DNA of 64,000 nt from Voacanga thouarsii (GCA_026120185.1 JANUWF010001188.1:1674001-1738000); one strand, 5' to 3'; positions 20,734-33,593 are shown, counted from the first letter of the stretch. The notes: generated by a model not told the origin, from the letters alone. Translations and numbers: made by a program.

Positions 20734-21748
20734 ATTTTGAAATAATAAAAATTATATGTTTTTTTTTGTTTAAGCATAATTAATGGCATGGTGGATAGTT
20801 CTGGACTAAAACCAATTATGTATATTCATGCATTTTATAGTTTTTGTTTTTTATGAAATAGGGCCTGCGTGTCCTACCTTCTCTAGAATTCTTGTGTAAT
20901 TCTCTTCTTATCCAATTCCCTTCAAATGTAACTCGAGGTTTTCTCTTTTTAGGAAATTATGTAATTAGTTTACATAGGTTAGATAGGAGTAGAATTATTT
21001 TATTTTGGAAATGGCAACCAAAACAAGACAAGAAGGTAAGACCTTCTACTTAAATCATGCATGAACACATAGGGTTAACTATATTAATTTCTTTTATGGC
21101 TAAAAAAAATTAATTTAGGGTAAAGTACATAACCATACCACATAATTACTTTATTACCATGATTATTAATTTTGTGATTTATTGAATTTTATGCATGTCA
21201 TTTGTTGAAATCACTAAAAGGAATAAATCCATCAATTAATATTAAACCTAATTCCTTCTGTTAATATAGTAAGAACGAGAGTCCTTTTTCGAGACCAGGT
21301 TGTTGGGCAAACCAAAGTCTACTTGCCATCGGGCATGTTCAAGCTATGAAATTAAATTCCTGATTAATGGGTCAGGTTTAACAAAATTCTTTATCCCGGT
21401 TGGGCAAACTCAAGCACAAAGAAATTTAGAGGAAAAGTTAGGGTAGCCCAAAAGGCTTTAAGATTAAAAGTTGTTAATCACACAATGATCTGGTAATTAC
21501 ATACGATGTAATTGGTATTGGATATCTACCAATGAACTCAAGGGTGGCTTGTTGGGCAAACCCAAGGTTATTCTTGAGGAATTTGGATACCGGCCCACTA
21601 GGAAAGCTTCCAACGTGCTTTCCCGAATTAGTAGTAGGGGCTATTAGTTTGAGTAAAAATGCGTTTAATTAAAGTCCTAATTATTTGCATTTCATGTGCA
21701 TATACAATAGCTAATCGTCTCTGTCTTTACATTTAGGTCACTTGCATC
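20734..21748 (+). other. Copia-2 leader, downstream part
   Basis: Leader from the Gypsy-A insertion to the gag start; it matches Copia-1 3484-3548 and 5070-6000 in reverse complement. Near 21300-21570 it has repeated 'gttgggcaaac' words. Near 21680-21700 it holds the empty site of the Athila-type solo LTR. No gene is seen. Confidence 0.75.
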
Positions 21749-22088
21749 ATGTCAACAAACCTAAACTTACGTAGCATCTTGGAAACCAACAAGTTAAATG
21801 AATTAACTTACCTCGGCTGGTATAGAAATTTGAGAATCGTTCTTAAATCGAAAAAGTTGCTCTACATACTAGATGCTCCTATTTTGCCACCACCATTTCA
21901 AGATACTCATGGTCATGGGCAAGCTATCCACAAAAGGCATAAGGAGGATAGTGATATAGCATCAGGTATTATGCTGGCATCCATGACTCCCGAGTTGCAA
22001 AAATAGCATGAGCATATGGATGCTCAATCGATTATACTACATCTTCGAGAGTTGTTTGATGCTCATGCTAGAACTGAGAGATACGAGA
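21749..22088 (+). pseudogene. Copia-2 gag, 5' part
   Basis: Starts MSTNLNL at 21749, the natural Gag start, and reads 85 codons to a TAG (22004-22006) in place of CAG after TPELQK. Sequence then continues to 22088, where Gypsy-B is inserted; the rest of gag resumes at 37830. Unlike Copia-1 it keeps the W codon near residue 24. The ILDAPILPPP block is present. Confidence 0.88.
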
Positions 22089-22131
22089 TGTAACATCCCA
22101 CTACTTAGGCCCAACAGGGCCGGGGATGTCA

Positions 22132-22152
22132 CCCCGTCTATAGGACATGGGG
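22132..22152 (-). promoter_or_regulatory. U5 hairpin in Gypsy-B 3' LTR
   Basis: Plus strand CCCC-GTCT-ATA-GGAC-AT-GGGG; the fourth pair of the inner stem is T-G instead of C-G. Matches 20665-20685 and 33573-33593. Confidence 0.4.
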
Positions 22153-23718
22153 TCTTTATAACTAGGTCACATCAAATAAAATAAAAGCAATACTATAAAA
22201 TTAATCTTATTACAACCTAAAAATACATGAAAAAATTCAAAATAAATCGCTTGCTACAATCTCTCAAAACATCACATAAGAAAAATAACATAATGTCTTC
22301 AAAGCATAGGTAACAAATCTAGCTATTAACCTCCGAAGCAAAATCGACTTGAAAACATGCCATAAAAGGTGATGAGATAAAAATCTCAGTAACCCGTGTG
22401 TGCTTTGAGTGTTTCAGGTAAAATAGTTCATGTATACAAGTTGCAAAAGTTTCATAAGAGAAAGTGCTGGCAAGCATTAAATAAATGCTGAAAATAAAGA
22501 GTGGTATTTTGCTTTTCAAACCATACATGTGCACAATAAATACAACCACTCAAAGGGGTAACCATGGGTTACCACAGGTTGGGCCCTATGACCACATGGT
22601 CAGTATACCACACGTTGAGCATACTACTGGTCAGACTACCACACATTGAGCATGCTGACAAAAGATAGGTGTACGGCCTACCGGGTGAGATATTCCTCCA
22701 TCTCTATATCCAAACTTACCAGTTGTCAACTCCAGAAACACACAATCCACTTGACTGAAACTTGCTAGCTCGGACGGCTTGACTAAGTAGCACTGTCGCT
22801 TCTCCTAGTTAAGTTCATCTTCTAGAGATGGCCTCCTGCCAGAAGACTCATTTTTGCTCTTCAAAACTAGTACTACTAGCCTACCCTTATTGAGTACTCA
22901 ACGTTGATTGTCCCACTTGGGATAAAATTGATCATGCATTGATTTACATGGAAATAGCAATTAAAGGTTTCTAAAATTCTTGTTAAAGTTAGGTTTTTCA
23001 AAGAGTTTAGTATTTTGTGTAAAACTGATTGTTTAATTTTCAAATGATTTGCTTGACTGAAATAAAAAGGGAAACAATCCTTAATTACCTTTACAAAATG
23101 AATGTCCAAACATATCATATTTGGCTTGCGATAGTAATTTTTAGTCTTCAAATAATTCCATGCAAGAGCTTACCTGATCCTTTACTTGCTCGAACTCAAC
23201 AAAAATCCTCCAAGGCTGACCTAACCCTGCCTGGGGTAAACACAAGGCATAAGGTTACACTTGAGCTGTACTTGCCTTACTCCTTAAGGCTAGATGATAA
23301 AGGATTTTGTAAAATAAGTCTAGCTTGATAAGTTAAAATAACTAGGAGTTCCAAAATAATTATTAATAAGATATAGGTTGAAATAATAAATCTTGAGTAC
23401 TATTGTTAATAAATAAACTAGGGTTTAAATGTTGAATAACCCTAATTAATATTAGTAAATGGTAATTTAAAATTAGTTTTATTATAAATAACTAAGAAAT
23501 TACAATTAATTTTAATTAATTTTTAATAGATAATAAATAATTAGTAATTAATAAAATTAATAATAAATGAATTATATTAAATGTTTGTTTTAAAAATAAC
23601 AAACAAATTTTAATATAAATAATATTTATGACTATAGGTAAAAGTTTGAACTATGGTCTACACGGTCATTAATATTTTATTTATTATTATTTATAAAAAA
23701 GATCTTATTTACTATTAT

Positions 23719-23745
23719 ACACACACACACACACACACACACACA
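23719..23745. repeat. (AC)n microsatellite
   Basis: About 13 AC units. The partner LTR has ATAC and AT repeats at the same place (35160-35183), so the tract has diverged since insertion. Confidence 0.9.
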
Positions 23746-24445
23746 TTACTTTTTAATAAAAGATATTATTTATTTGACTAGTAAAATATCAATATTTCAT
23801 TTAATATTCCATTTCCAAAACTTCCTAGGAATTTCAAAATCTTTAGAGAAAAATATAGTAATAATTTTAATTAAGATAATAAAATTTGATAATTAAAATA
23901 ACATAGGATCAACAGGAATATAATCATGGTTCCCATTGCTAAACAAGATCAAGAACACATTCTCCAATATCAAACATTAAACCAATCTATTCATGAGCAT
24001 AGGCTTAAATTAACACATGCAATCACATGGCCAAATCCCTACGAGGTATAATCATAATCATGGCTTCAAAGGAGATAAGAACATAAAAATCCTATTCAAC
24101 AAAGGTGTCATAATATCTACCGTGCTTTAAACATCCATAATTTCCTTAAGACATGACGAACATGCATTGATTCTCAAGAAAATCCATATCGCGTAAACAT
24201 ACACAACCATTTTCATGTCCTAATCTCAACCTCTTCTTTCATATGCATATACTCAATCCCCCATTCATATTCTATTCTCCCTATCAACATTTAAGAGACA
24301 TGAATTCAGAATTAAAAAGAAGAAGTAAGGAGAAATACTTAATTTATGTGTACTTCGATGAAGATTTAAAAAGGTCCACGGGATTGAGAGTCTTGAATTG
24401 TCCATGATTGGAGAAAAATAGCCATGGTTGTAATCCACCATTTCG

Positions 24446-24447
<2 letters not shown>

Positions 24448-24479
<32 letters not shown>
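24448..24479. repeat. (GA)n microsatellite in Gypsy-B 3' LTR
   Basis: CT repeat in the sense of the element; the counterpart of the Gypsy-A CT tracts. Confidence 0.9.
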
Positions 24480-24484
<5 letters not shown>

Positions 24485-26076
24485 GCATGATATGTTGTAA
24501 GTTGAATGAAAAAAGATGAACAAAGGAGTTGTTCTTGGTTATATTGATGATGTTCTTGAGACTTCAATCAAAAAAAAAAAAAAAAAAGTGGTTTTCATCC
24601 AAATGCCAGTTCTTGTTTTCGAGATTTGGTGTTATAAATTCTAGAAATGAACTCTAGGGAGTATGTAGGAGTAATTTGGAGTTTTTAAGAGGGATTGGAG
24701 CTGTTTAGAGTGGGTTTTAGCTTAAAGAAAGGTAGTGTGTGTTTTTGGTGTTCTTGGTGAAAATTGAGAGAGTTTGAGGGAAATATGCTGCACGAAATCT
24801 GGAAATGCTGGCCGAATCATTTTTGGACTTTAGGAGTTTCGGTTTTCAGCTTAGAGTGGAAGAGAGAAATTTGATTGTTTGAAATTCAAATGGAGAGATT
24901 TGAGTAGTGGTTTGAGGTATAGGGTATGTTAATGGTGTTTGATTGATGGAGGTTTCTTGGAGCTGCAATGGAGCCAGTTGGACTAGTTTGCTTTGCTGAA
25001 ATGAATGGTGATTGATTGAGATTTAAGGCTGGCCAAAATTCAAAGCTCAATGGCAGAGGAATTTCTAGTTATGAAGCCTAGTACAAGGGTGTTTTCATGG
25101 AGCAAATGCTGAAAATTTTTGAAGTTCAAATTGTAGTTTGAATGGAGTGATCTTAGGAGATATTTGAGGTGTGGTTATGGAGTCCGAGTGTGCAAGGTAA
25201 GTGGAGAGGTTGATGGTGTTTAGTTCATGGCTGAACAAGGGTCATTTTATAGAGGTTTGATGGTGGGTTCTTCAGTCTAGGCCTAAGGGAACAAAGCTGG
25301 AAATTTCTGGTTTCATGGTGTCCTAAGGTTCGAATGTTTGCTGCAATTTTCTGTGCAGTTTTCTGCAATTTTCCAACCCAATTTACAGAGGTTCTTGAGA
25401 GGTGTTTGAGGGTCCTTTAAGGCTAGTTTCCAGCCTTCTTTATTGTGGAAAAGTAGAGGAGTTCTGCTGGATTGAAGGTAGAAGAAAATAGCTTCATTTT
25501 CTGGTTGGAGGTAGCGAAACTGCCCAGAATTTTTTTTCCTGGTTTGTGTAGTCCGAATTGCACCGAATTTTCAGTTTTCAAGCTGAATAAATTGGCCATA
25601 TTTCTAGTAGTAAATGAGTAAGAAATCTGGCTATGTTTTTCGAAGGTTAGGCTACTCAAGAATCAGGAAAATTTCTAGGTTTCTTCCATGAAGAACATGA
25701 TCACTATGAAGATGAGTTTGAAGGTTCAACCATGGTGATTAATTTCTCTTGGGAACCTTTCTTAACTCCTCTCCTATTTTCAGTCAATCCTCCAACTTCC
25801 AAGATCCATTTTCAAAATTCAAAGACAAGAGATCCTTACTAAATTTTCTGGAATTAAAAAGATGGATTATGATAAATTTTGAACAAATTTAATTTGTGAA
25901 GGTGTTAGGACAAGCTAGAGGTAATAAAAGAACAAGAATTCCTCTAGAATTCTTTTTAGGACATGATGATTGAATTAGGACATTCTCTTCATATCTCCCC
26001 TAAGACAACATTCCTATCTTTATGGAATGAAAGAAAACAAAAATTCAAACTTAACTAAGATAATCATGATTAAAAC

Positions 26077-26148
26077 TTAAGTGATGGGATTTGAACTCAT
26101 GACCTTAGAGATTAGTTTACAAAGCTCTAACTACTTAACCACACTAAC
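26077..26148 (-). other. tRNA-like module in Gypsy-B 3' LTR
   Basis: 72 nt. Acceptor GTTAGTG pairs 5 of 7 with CACTTAA. D arm is GTTA / AGTAGTTA / GAGC. T arm ATGAG / TTCAAAT / CCCAT has one A-C mismatch. AGTTCAAATCC is B-box-like. The anticodon arm has one extra base. It lies about 247 bp inside the LTR start, as in Gypsy-A. Confidence 0.6.
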
Positions 26149-26395
26149 ACTTGTTCTTATTTTCTCACCCAAATATTATTTTTATTTAATCCACAAAGTT
26201 ATCTTCCTATTTTGACCTCGAGCAAAATTACCATTTTACCCTTCCTACTCAATAAGCATAACTAAGCCTTTTTAATCTATAAATCATAATTCTAAAGCAC
26301 ATAAAATCATTCAAAAACATATATAATCATGCAAAATGATATGATATTCATCCCAACCCTCTTACTCTAGGATTAACTTTAGTTGGGGTTTCATA

Positions 26396-26411
26396 TCCTC
26401 CCTTCCTTAGA
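26396..26411 (-). promoter_or_regulatory. Gypsy-B polypurine tract
   Basis: Minus strand reads AAGGAAGGGAGGA directly before the 3' LTR. It would prime plus-strand DNA synthesis. Confidence 0.75.
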
Positions 26412-26429
26412 ATAATTTCGTCCAAAATT

Positions 26430-26975
26430 TTAGGCATACTTCTATCTCAGATCGAGATACTTTCGCTTTACCCATTCTTCTATTTCCTATGTGGCATCTC
26501 GTATGCCATGATGCTCCCACTGCTCCTTTACCAACGGAAACTGCTTATTTCGGAGCGTCTTGTTACTTCGGTCTAATATTTTCATGGGTTTCTCCACATA
26601 GCTCATTTCAGGTTGCAACACTAATGGCTCATCATTCAAAACATGTTCGGGATCGGCATTGTACTTTTTCAGTTGCGATATATGAAATACGTTGTGTATC
26701 CCTATCAACCCATCTGGTAGATCCAATCGATACGCCACTGGCCTAATTCTCTCTTTTATCGAAAATGGTCCCAAATACCTCGGATTTAGCTTCCCACCTT
26801 TCGAATGCTTCAGAATTCCTCTATTCGGTGTCAATCTTAGGAATACATTATCTCCCACCTGAAATTCTAACTCTCTCCGCCTATTGTCTGCGTAGCTCTT
26901 TTGTCGGCTCTGGGCTGCTTTCATCCTTTCCCTGATTAACTTAACCTTCTTCAACACATAGATTTCTCCCGACAT
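26430..26975 (-). pseudogene. Gypsy-B integrase C-terminus (GPY/F) and chromodomain
   Basis: 162 open codons from 26975, then a TAG in place of Trp near 26487, with readable sequence to about 26430. The segment includes QKSYADNRRRELEFQVGDNV, the GPY/F module with LGPFSIKERI, HNVFHISQLKKY, and a C-terminal chromodomain with YVEKPMKILDRSNKTLRNK and VKEQWEHHG. Chromodomains of this type steer integration towards heterochromatin in chromoviruses. The presence of the chromodomain confirms the chromovirus class. Confidence 0.88.
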
Positions 26976-27980
26976 GCTTACATGGCCGTCCTCTGACCAA
27001 CTCCAGTATAGCAGTACTTAACACTTGCGTCCATACAATGCTTCATACAGAGCCATTCCAATCGAAGATTGATAACTGCTATTGTAGGACAACTCTGCAT
27101 ACGGCACACATTGAATTCACTTATCCCCGAAATTCAATACACAAGCTCTCAACATATCCTCTAATATCCGAATAACCCTTTTCACTGTGTATCGATTTGC
27201 GAATGTGCCGTCGTACTGAACTTTAGACTAGAATCCATTGATTCTTGGAACTTACCACAAAATCGGGATGTAAATCTCAGATCTTGGTCGGACACAATAC
27301 TTGAAGGTACTCCATGTTGTTTGACGATTTCTCGCACATAGATCTAAGACAACTTCTCCATTAAATCACTTACATTCACCAGTATGAAATGTGCGGATTT
27401 GGTCAGTCGATCCACCACTACCCATATGGCGTCCTTTTGGATCCTTGTTATAGGGAGTCCGGTGACGAAGTCAATGGTCAGCTCTTCCCATTTCCATTCA
27501 GGCACTAGTAACAGTTGCAACAATCCCGCTGACTTCTTGTGCTCCGTTTTGACTTTTTGATAGGTGAGACATTCGAGACATACTTAACCACGTTCCGCTT
27601 TATTCCGGGCCACCAATAAGCCCTTTTTAGATCTTGATACATTTTGACCTCTCCCGGATGAATGGTGTACTTATTCTTATGTGCCTTTTCTAATATTTTG
27701 TTCTTCAACCGTGCTCATCGAGTACACATAAAGATCTCGAAAATACAAAACTCTCACTTCGTCCTGCCAGAATTCACCGCCTTTCCATTTAAGCTCCTTG
27801 TCCTTAAAAAGCTAGAATTCTGCATTACTTTGCTGAGCCTCAATGATGTACTGCCTTAAATCTAGCATCAACTTTAGGTTGCTAATAATAATTCTCTCTT
27901 CTTGCTCTTTCGCTCTTCTATCCAACATATCCTAAACCACTTGAACCTCCTGCACTCTCAGCCTGGCCATTTTGACTTTT
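26976..27980 (-). pseudogene. Gypsy-B integrase core and HHCC finger
   Basis: The finger lies at 27505-27708, with HKNKYTIHPGEVKMYQDLKR and WWPGIKRNVVKYV. A frame change replaces the following CLTC. The catalytic core (26976-27500) is homologous to Gypsy-C 51690-52110 but has many stops. Confidence 0.75.
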
Positions 27981-29320
27981 CTGCTCAGGGCATTAGCTAC
28001 AACGTTGGCGTTCCCGGTGTGGTAGTTGATAGGACAACGGTACTACTCCAAAAATTCCATCCATCTTCGCTCTCTCAAATTCAAGTCCTTCTGAGTGAAG
28101 ATGTACTTCAGGCTCTTATGATCAGTGAACAATTCATATTCCGCTCCATCAAGTAGTGCCGCCATTTCTTTAAAGTAAACATAATGGCAGCTAGTTTTAG
28201 ATCATGCGTGGGATAATTGATTTCATGCGGCTTCAATTTTCGAGAAGCATAGGCGATCACTTTTCTGTCTTGCATCAAAATTGCCCCCAAACCTTCTTTC
28301 AAAGCATCGGTATACAGAGCATAAGGCTTACCCCCCTCTGTTAGACTCAACATAGGCACTGTCATTAATCTCCGCTTTAGCTCTTGGAAACTCTTTTCAC
28401 ATTTTTCATTCCAAACAAAAAGGTACGTCCTTTCTCAGCAGCCGGGTCATAGGCAATGCTAGAATTGGAAATCCCTTAATAAACCACCACAGTAGCCAGC
28501 CATTCCCAAGAAGCTTCGAATCTCGGTGATGTTCTTTGGTTACTTCCAATCCGAAACTGCTTCAACTTTCACTGGGTCCATCTTGATCCCATCCTTGGTC
28601 CCCACGTGGCCAAAAAATGCTACACTATCCAGCCAAAACTCATACTTGCTAAATTTGGCGAGAGGTTCGTGTTCCCTTAGTTTCTCCAGTACTAGCTTCA
28701 AATGTTCTGCATGATCCTCCGGGCTCTTGGAGTAAATGAGTATGTCGTCGATGAAGACCACCACAAACTTGTCCAAGTAGGGTTAAAACATTTGATGCAT
28801 CAAATCCATAAATACCACGGGTGCGTTGGTTACCCCGAAAGGCATCACCATAAACTCATAGTGACCATATCTTGTGTTGAAGGCCATCTTGGGGATATCC
28901 TCATCTTTTATCCTCACTTGATAGTGTCATTGCCTCAAATCCAGTTTGGAGTAATAACTGGATCCTTGCAATTAGTTGAACAACTCGTCAATCAATGGTA
29001 GAGGATATTTATTCTTGATGGTCAGGTTGTTCAAGCACAGGTAGTCGATGCACAACCTCAGAGTTCTGTCCTTCTTTTTCACAAATAGCATAGGTGCTCC
29101 CTAGGGTGACATGCTAGGTCTGATGTACCCTTTCCTCACCAACTCCTATACCTGCTCTTTCAATTCTTTTAGCTTTATTGGTGCCATCTAATATGGAGTT
29201 TGGGACACCGGTTACGCTCTGGGAACTAGATCAACGGTGAACTTGACTTCCCGGTTGGGAGGTAGAAAAGTGAGTTCTGCAAGAAATACGCCGGGAAAAT
29301 CTTTCACCACCTCATATCTT
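27981..29320 (-). pseudogene. Gypsy-B reverse transcriptase and RNase H
   Basis: 28540-28776 is open and has [19 protein letters not shown], with both catalytic Asp retained. The N-terminal RT (28780-29320) is homologous to Gypsy-A 15590-16030 but with several stops and frame changes. RNase H is open at 28108-28365, with [18 protein letters not shown]. The break near 28366-28540 includes small indels. Confidence 0.85.
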
Positions 29321-29897
29321 AAAGCATGCAGTGGTCCTTCGGCTTATTTATTACATTAGCCAAATATCCTTGACATCCTTGCTTCAACAATTTTCGAACT
29401 TTTGCCCCAACTATCAAAAACTTCAATTCCTTTACTCTCTTGCCGTTGAACTCCAATACATCATATCCCGGTCTAACAAACTGAACTGATTTATTCTTAC
29501 AGTCTACTCTAGCCGCATGCTTTGCTAGCCAATCCATTCCCAATATCAAATCATAATCATCAATAGCCAAGACTATCAAATTTCCCTCTAAGCTTTCTCT
29601 TCCTAATTTAATTTTACAATTCCGCACATACCGATTTGCTTGCACCATTTTTCCTAAAGGCGTATTCACCAACAAAGTAAAAGGCAGTTCTATTCCATCC
29701 TAACCCAAATGATATGCACAATTCTTGTTTAAATAGGAATCGGTAGATCCAGGGTCTATCAATGCATTAACAGAACGACCTTGGATAGTAAACGTACCTT
29801 CCACTATTGCTGCATCAGCTCCAACCTTCTCCCAGTTGAGAGTGAAAACTTTTGCTTTCGCCTGTGGCTTCTGCGCTCCACTCCCAGATGCTCCCAT
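29319..29897 (-). pseudogene. Gypsy-B protease
   Basis: Two open pieces in the same protein order: 29700-29897 has VNALIDPGSTDSYLN (catalytic Asp and Gly kept), and 29319-29675 has LILGMDWLAKH. A TAG and frame offset near 29676-29700 separate them. It is closer to the consensus than Gypsy-A, whose Gly is mutated. Confidence 0.82.
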
Positions 29898-29948
29898 GGC
29901 ATTAGCTCGATTAGCTCCCGGGATCTGAGTTGGGTTTCCTTGTCCGAC

Positions 29949-30982
29949 TCATAGAATTTTAGGGTAGGTGTTTCGTAGATGGTTTGGGTCTTCGCAGTGG
30001 TAGCATTTCCGCTCACCTCTCTGGTCCAACAATTTATCTCTGTGTGGCCCTTTTTCCCATAGTGCCGGCATAATGGAAGATTTTGCGTAGGACCAACTAG
30101 TGCTATTTGAGCTTGCTTTCCCCGATTCTACCATTGCTGATTAGCAGGGCGCTTGATGGACTGCTGCCTCTGAAAAGGTCTCGGTGGTTGTCCTTGCGGT
30201 AGGAAAAGTCTTGGTGCCATTCTGTTGCGGTCTTCATTCTCAGTCTGGGTGGCTGCGTCCATGGCCCCCAAGTCGGTTGTTGGTGGAGAAGGTGCCAATG
30301 CCCTTCTTAACTCTTGCTTTAGCCCTTTGACAAATTTTATTGTTCTGTTCTACTCAGTGTCCACCAGCCTCTTGTAGTACTTTGACAATTGAGTTAATCG
30401 TGCTGCGTATTAAGCTACTAACATACCTCATTGTTTTAAATTCTGGAACTCATCTTCCTACTTCTCAACTATCCACTGAGGGATATACTTAGCTCTAAAT
30501 GCTTCCACAAAATTGGCCCATGTCCAGTCTTAGTTAATCATCTCCTAGTCGTCCTGAACCCGTTACCACCACGCCCGAGCTGGGCCCTTCAATCAGAATG
30601 CAGCAAACTTCACCATTCGTTTCTCAGTGTAATGAAGCGTAGCGAAGATATCTTCTATCTGCTCTATCCGCTGTTTAGCTTTCTGATCCTGCTCGGCTTC
30701 TCCTAAGAAGATGGGTGGTTGAAATTTTAGAAACCACTCTAGAGCTTCGTCCTCTCCCTTTAAGTTCCTTTGTTCAGTTAGGGTTTGAAAAATCTTGGCC
30801 ATCTTGCTGAATGCTTGCCCCATTGCCACCCCAATAGATTCTTTTGACCCCATTTCCAAGTCTGGCTCATTCTTATCCCCCCTATTGGGTGACGGCACTT
30901 AAGTCGTCTCAAACTCCGGTGTCACAAGCTTTGCTTCTAGAACTCTTCTGCTTGATGTGGTTGCACGATGCTTGGGTGCCTT
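29949..30982 (-). pseudogene. Gypsy-B gag
   Basis: Homologous to Gypsy-A gag. The start codon is lost: the base triplet matching MAPK is AAG at 30980-30982. 30593-30898 is open and holds IGVAMGQAFSKMAKIF. The capsid WW block near 30560 and the CCHC region near 30000-30080 remain, with several stops. Two overlapping open pieces near 29804-30134 are in different frames. Confidence 0.78.
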
Positions 30983-31203
30983 TCTAAACCATGCCTAGAT
31001 AATGTGTTTATGCATTTGAGTTTAAAACACTTCAATTGATCATGCATTCACATTTAGGTCCAAGTAAAAGAAAATCATATGAAAAATTTTGTAGAAAGAA
31101 TTGTATATAAATTTTTCTCAAACCTTAGAGTACTCCAGGTACTCTTATTTGCATGAATTAAAAAATAAAGTAGTAAACATGAATAAAATCCTTAGTATAG
31201 GAG

Positions 31204-32892
31204 TGTAGGATTTCTAAATTAATTAAACAGATTAAACGCAACGGAAAATAGCAAGAAATCCAAGCCATGGATCACAGGTTTGCAGTAGAAACGGGAAAAA
31301 GAGAAGATCACGCTTATTACCTCTTGAAGTCGAAATTTAAAATTTTCTTGTTCTAAGAACGCAGGCGCGATCCAGATCACAAAACCGGTTCACAGCAGCT
31401 CAACTAAAGTCCAAGAAAGAACTCCCTCTAATGATAATCCACACAAGGTCGAACGCTCACAATCTCACAATTCTATGCTAGTAGAATTTAGGAGGCTAGG
31501 GTTTGATTAATAAGAGAGAGACAGCTAGGGTTTGATCAAGAGAGAGGCAGAGAAACGGGTTCTCTGTTATTGCGTGAATAGTCTGTATCTCTTACCCTAA
31601 GGAAACCGTTTCCTTATATTTATAGATTTATAATTACCGTAAATTGTAACTTAGTCCTTCAACGTCCAACTGTCAACAAATTGGTCCTTGAAGTTTACTT
31701 AATTACAATTAGGTTCCATGAATTATAGCAAACTTATAATTCACCTATAAATATATTCTCTTAATTAACCCCACAATATTATCAAATAATATATTTGAGC
31801 ATTCAAACCTTTATTGTGTGTGACCCATTAGGTTTCCTGGTCTTATTGGTAGCATAATATGAAATAATTCTAACAATATTAGAATTAATAATCCTTAATA
31901 AAATAAAGGATTAAATTTATTAATTCTCTAATTAATAAATCCATATTTAGCATATCAAGAGCGACATCTAGCAATGACTCTTGACCACCCAAATGTCTAG
32001 AAAGTCAAGTGGCTTGACATAAACCTTTCAATAGAAAATTATCAGTGCAATAAACTCCTTTCACCATACAATATCTCACTCGGTCTAGAGCATGGAATTA
32101 GTGCCAACTCCCTCCAGAATATTATTAATTCTTGCCCGAATATTTTAGTACTTGTTCAAGAAATCCATTACTCGATATGTGTATCAATTGGAACCATTTC
32201 CATCACATAGTCGCCTTGGCCAAGGACTTCATGAGTAATGATTTCTACAAGTGGCCTTGAGATATACTCTCCTACTATTAGGAGTGGTGAATCCTTTATT
32301 GACTTTCTCAACTACTTTCGTTTACTTTACGTTGTACCCAATATCCATCCCATAGGCAGTCCTAGATAAGACTCCAAAGATTAGAATCAAAGTAGTTCGC
32401 TCGTTAGACAAAGTACCTTGGAGATCTCAAGTCTAAGGATACTTGCACACTTTCTATAATGAGATTCTATCACTGGCACTAAATAGTTATCCAAGTGATT
32501 ATCTCTTAGCTAGGTCATCCAATGAACTTGTTCCAAAACAAGCATCCACACGTTAATCCTGAGTATCCCAATACTCACGGTTATGAGAACCACCGCTTGA
32601 TCCAATCAAGTGATATAACATGTGCCAGTCTTGGCGTATTAATAATGTCCCATCTTATTAATACTATGACTGGGGATTATTTAAGTACAAACACTGCATA
32701 GTGTAGTAGGAATCTCACATAATGATCTCTATCATGATTTCCTTAACACTGTGTTGTACTAGGGACTTTATCTAACGGTTTGTACACATATTTAGATATA
32801 ACAATCAAACTGAAAGATAAAGAATGCCTCTTATTAATTTAATATTCAATATACATGGTACAAGTGATTGCCTCTAGAGCACAACACTAACA
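31204..32892 (-). mobile_element. Copia solo LTR inside Gypsy-B
   Basis: 1689 bp starting (minus strand) TGTTAGTGTTGTGC and ending TCCTACA, flanked by perfect AGGAG duplications (31199-31203 and 32893-32897). Its U3 half aligns with the copia LTRs of Copia-1 and Copia-2, but the U5 end differs (CTACA instead of CAACA, different last 400 bp), so it comes from a related but distinct copia family. No internal region remains. Confidence 0.9.
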
Positions 32893-32941
32893 AGGAGTTT
32901 ATGGAAAGCAGTAAATAAAACATCCTAATCATAGCAGCACT

Positions 32942-33392
32942 TAGCCTCTCTAATCCTTATCAGAGTCTTCAAAGTCGACATCATACAACCATCCCTTAGA
33001 ATTCCTAGTGAAGTCTATCTCAGCCCCATTCGCAAACCTATCATCCATTGGCTCATTCCCCGGTCGCCTAGAACTCTCCCTGGTCTCAACTTGGTTGGGT
33101 AGGGGTATGAAGGAAGGTCTAGGTGGAGATTGGTAATCTATCTCCCTCCGAGTCATCACTATCAGCTATCAAGTCAACTATGGGACTAGGAGGGAGGGGA
33201 ACATATTCCATATCAATCTCTCCGTCTTCACTGTTAGTGACCAAGTCTATCACGGGTATTGGGGGTAGCTCAATAAATTGGACATCATCATCACTGCTAT
33301 CTTCCAAGGGTATAATTGGTTGACGTGCAGGCTGCAGTGCAGGCTAAGGCACTGGTAGGTTTTTTGGGTAGATAGGGATGAGAGGATGCCAT
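32942..33392 (-). pseudogene. Gypsy-B extra 5' ORF with SUMO-interacting-motif-like segments, frameshifted
   Basis: Homologue of the Gypsy-A 13159-13596 ORF. It starts at the ATG complementary to 33390-33392 and has a one-base frame offset within the first ten codons. The next open piece (33119-33307) keeps VIDLVTNSEDGE and IVDLIADSDDSE, and after another frame change 32950-33159 keeps the C-terminal GWLYDVDFEDS block. A second candidate hydrophobic/acidic stretch, DDDVQFIEL, precedes the first core and is absent from Gypsy-A. The SIM-like cores survive though the frame is lost, so they were conserved before insertion. Confidence 0.68.
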
Positions 33393-33514
33393 TGCTGCCT
33401 TTTCCTTGCGATTCTAAGCATTCTAACCATCCTACAGCATAAACAAGACAAGTTAGTCAAAAGATTTAAACTTAATAAAACAAAACATATACAATCAAAA
33501 TTTGCCTAAACCTA

Positions 33515-33527
33515 GGCTCTGATAGCA
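33515..33527 (-). promoter_or_regulatory. Gypsy-B primer-binding site
   Basis: Minus strand TGCTATCAGAGCC, one change from TGGTATCAGAGCC, two bases inside the LTR boundary at 33530. Confidence 0.85.
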
Positions 33528-33572
33528 CTTAAAACACCCCACAACTTAGGCCTAACAGGGCCAGGGATGTTG

Positions 33573-33593
33573 CCCCGTCCATAGGACAATGGG
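33573..33593 (-). promoter_or_regulatory. U5 hairpin in Gypsy-B 5' LTR
   Basis: Plus strand CCCC-GTCC-ATA-GGAC-AAT-GGG, complete inner stem of four pairs; matches 20665-20685. Confidence 0.4.

Larger units (their letters stand above)
22089..26395 (-). repeat. Gypsy-B 3' LTR (4.3 kb)
   Basis: In plus orientation runs from TGTAACATCCC to GGTTTCATA (terminal CA changed to TA). It contains the U5 hairpin (22132-22152), an (AC)n run (23719-23745), an AT-rich middle, a GA tract (24448-24479), the TATA candidate (24632-24638), and the tRNA-like module (26077-26148). The polypurine tract lies directly outside at 26396-26411. The open frame 25423-25659 matches one in the other LTR only because LTRs are duplicates. 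Confidence 0.92.

Noticed and set aside
25423..25659. Minus-strand frame with a close partner at 36841-37089
   Set aside because: The pair is conserved only because the two LTRs of one insertion are duplicates; Gypsy-A has no counterpart.
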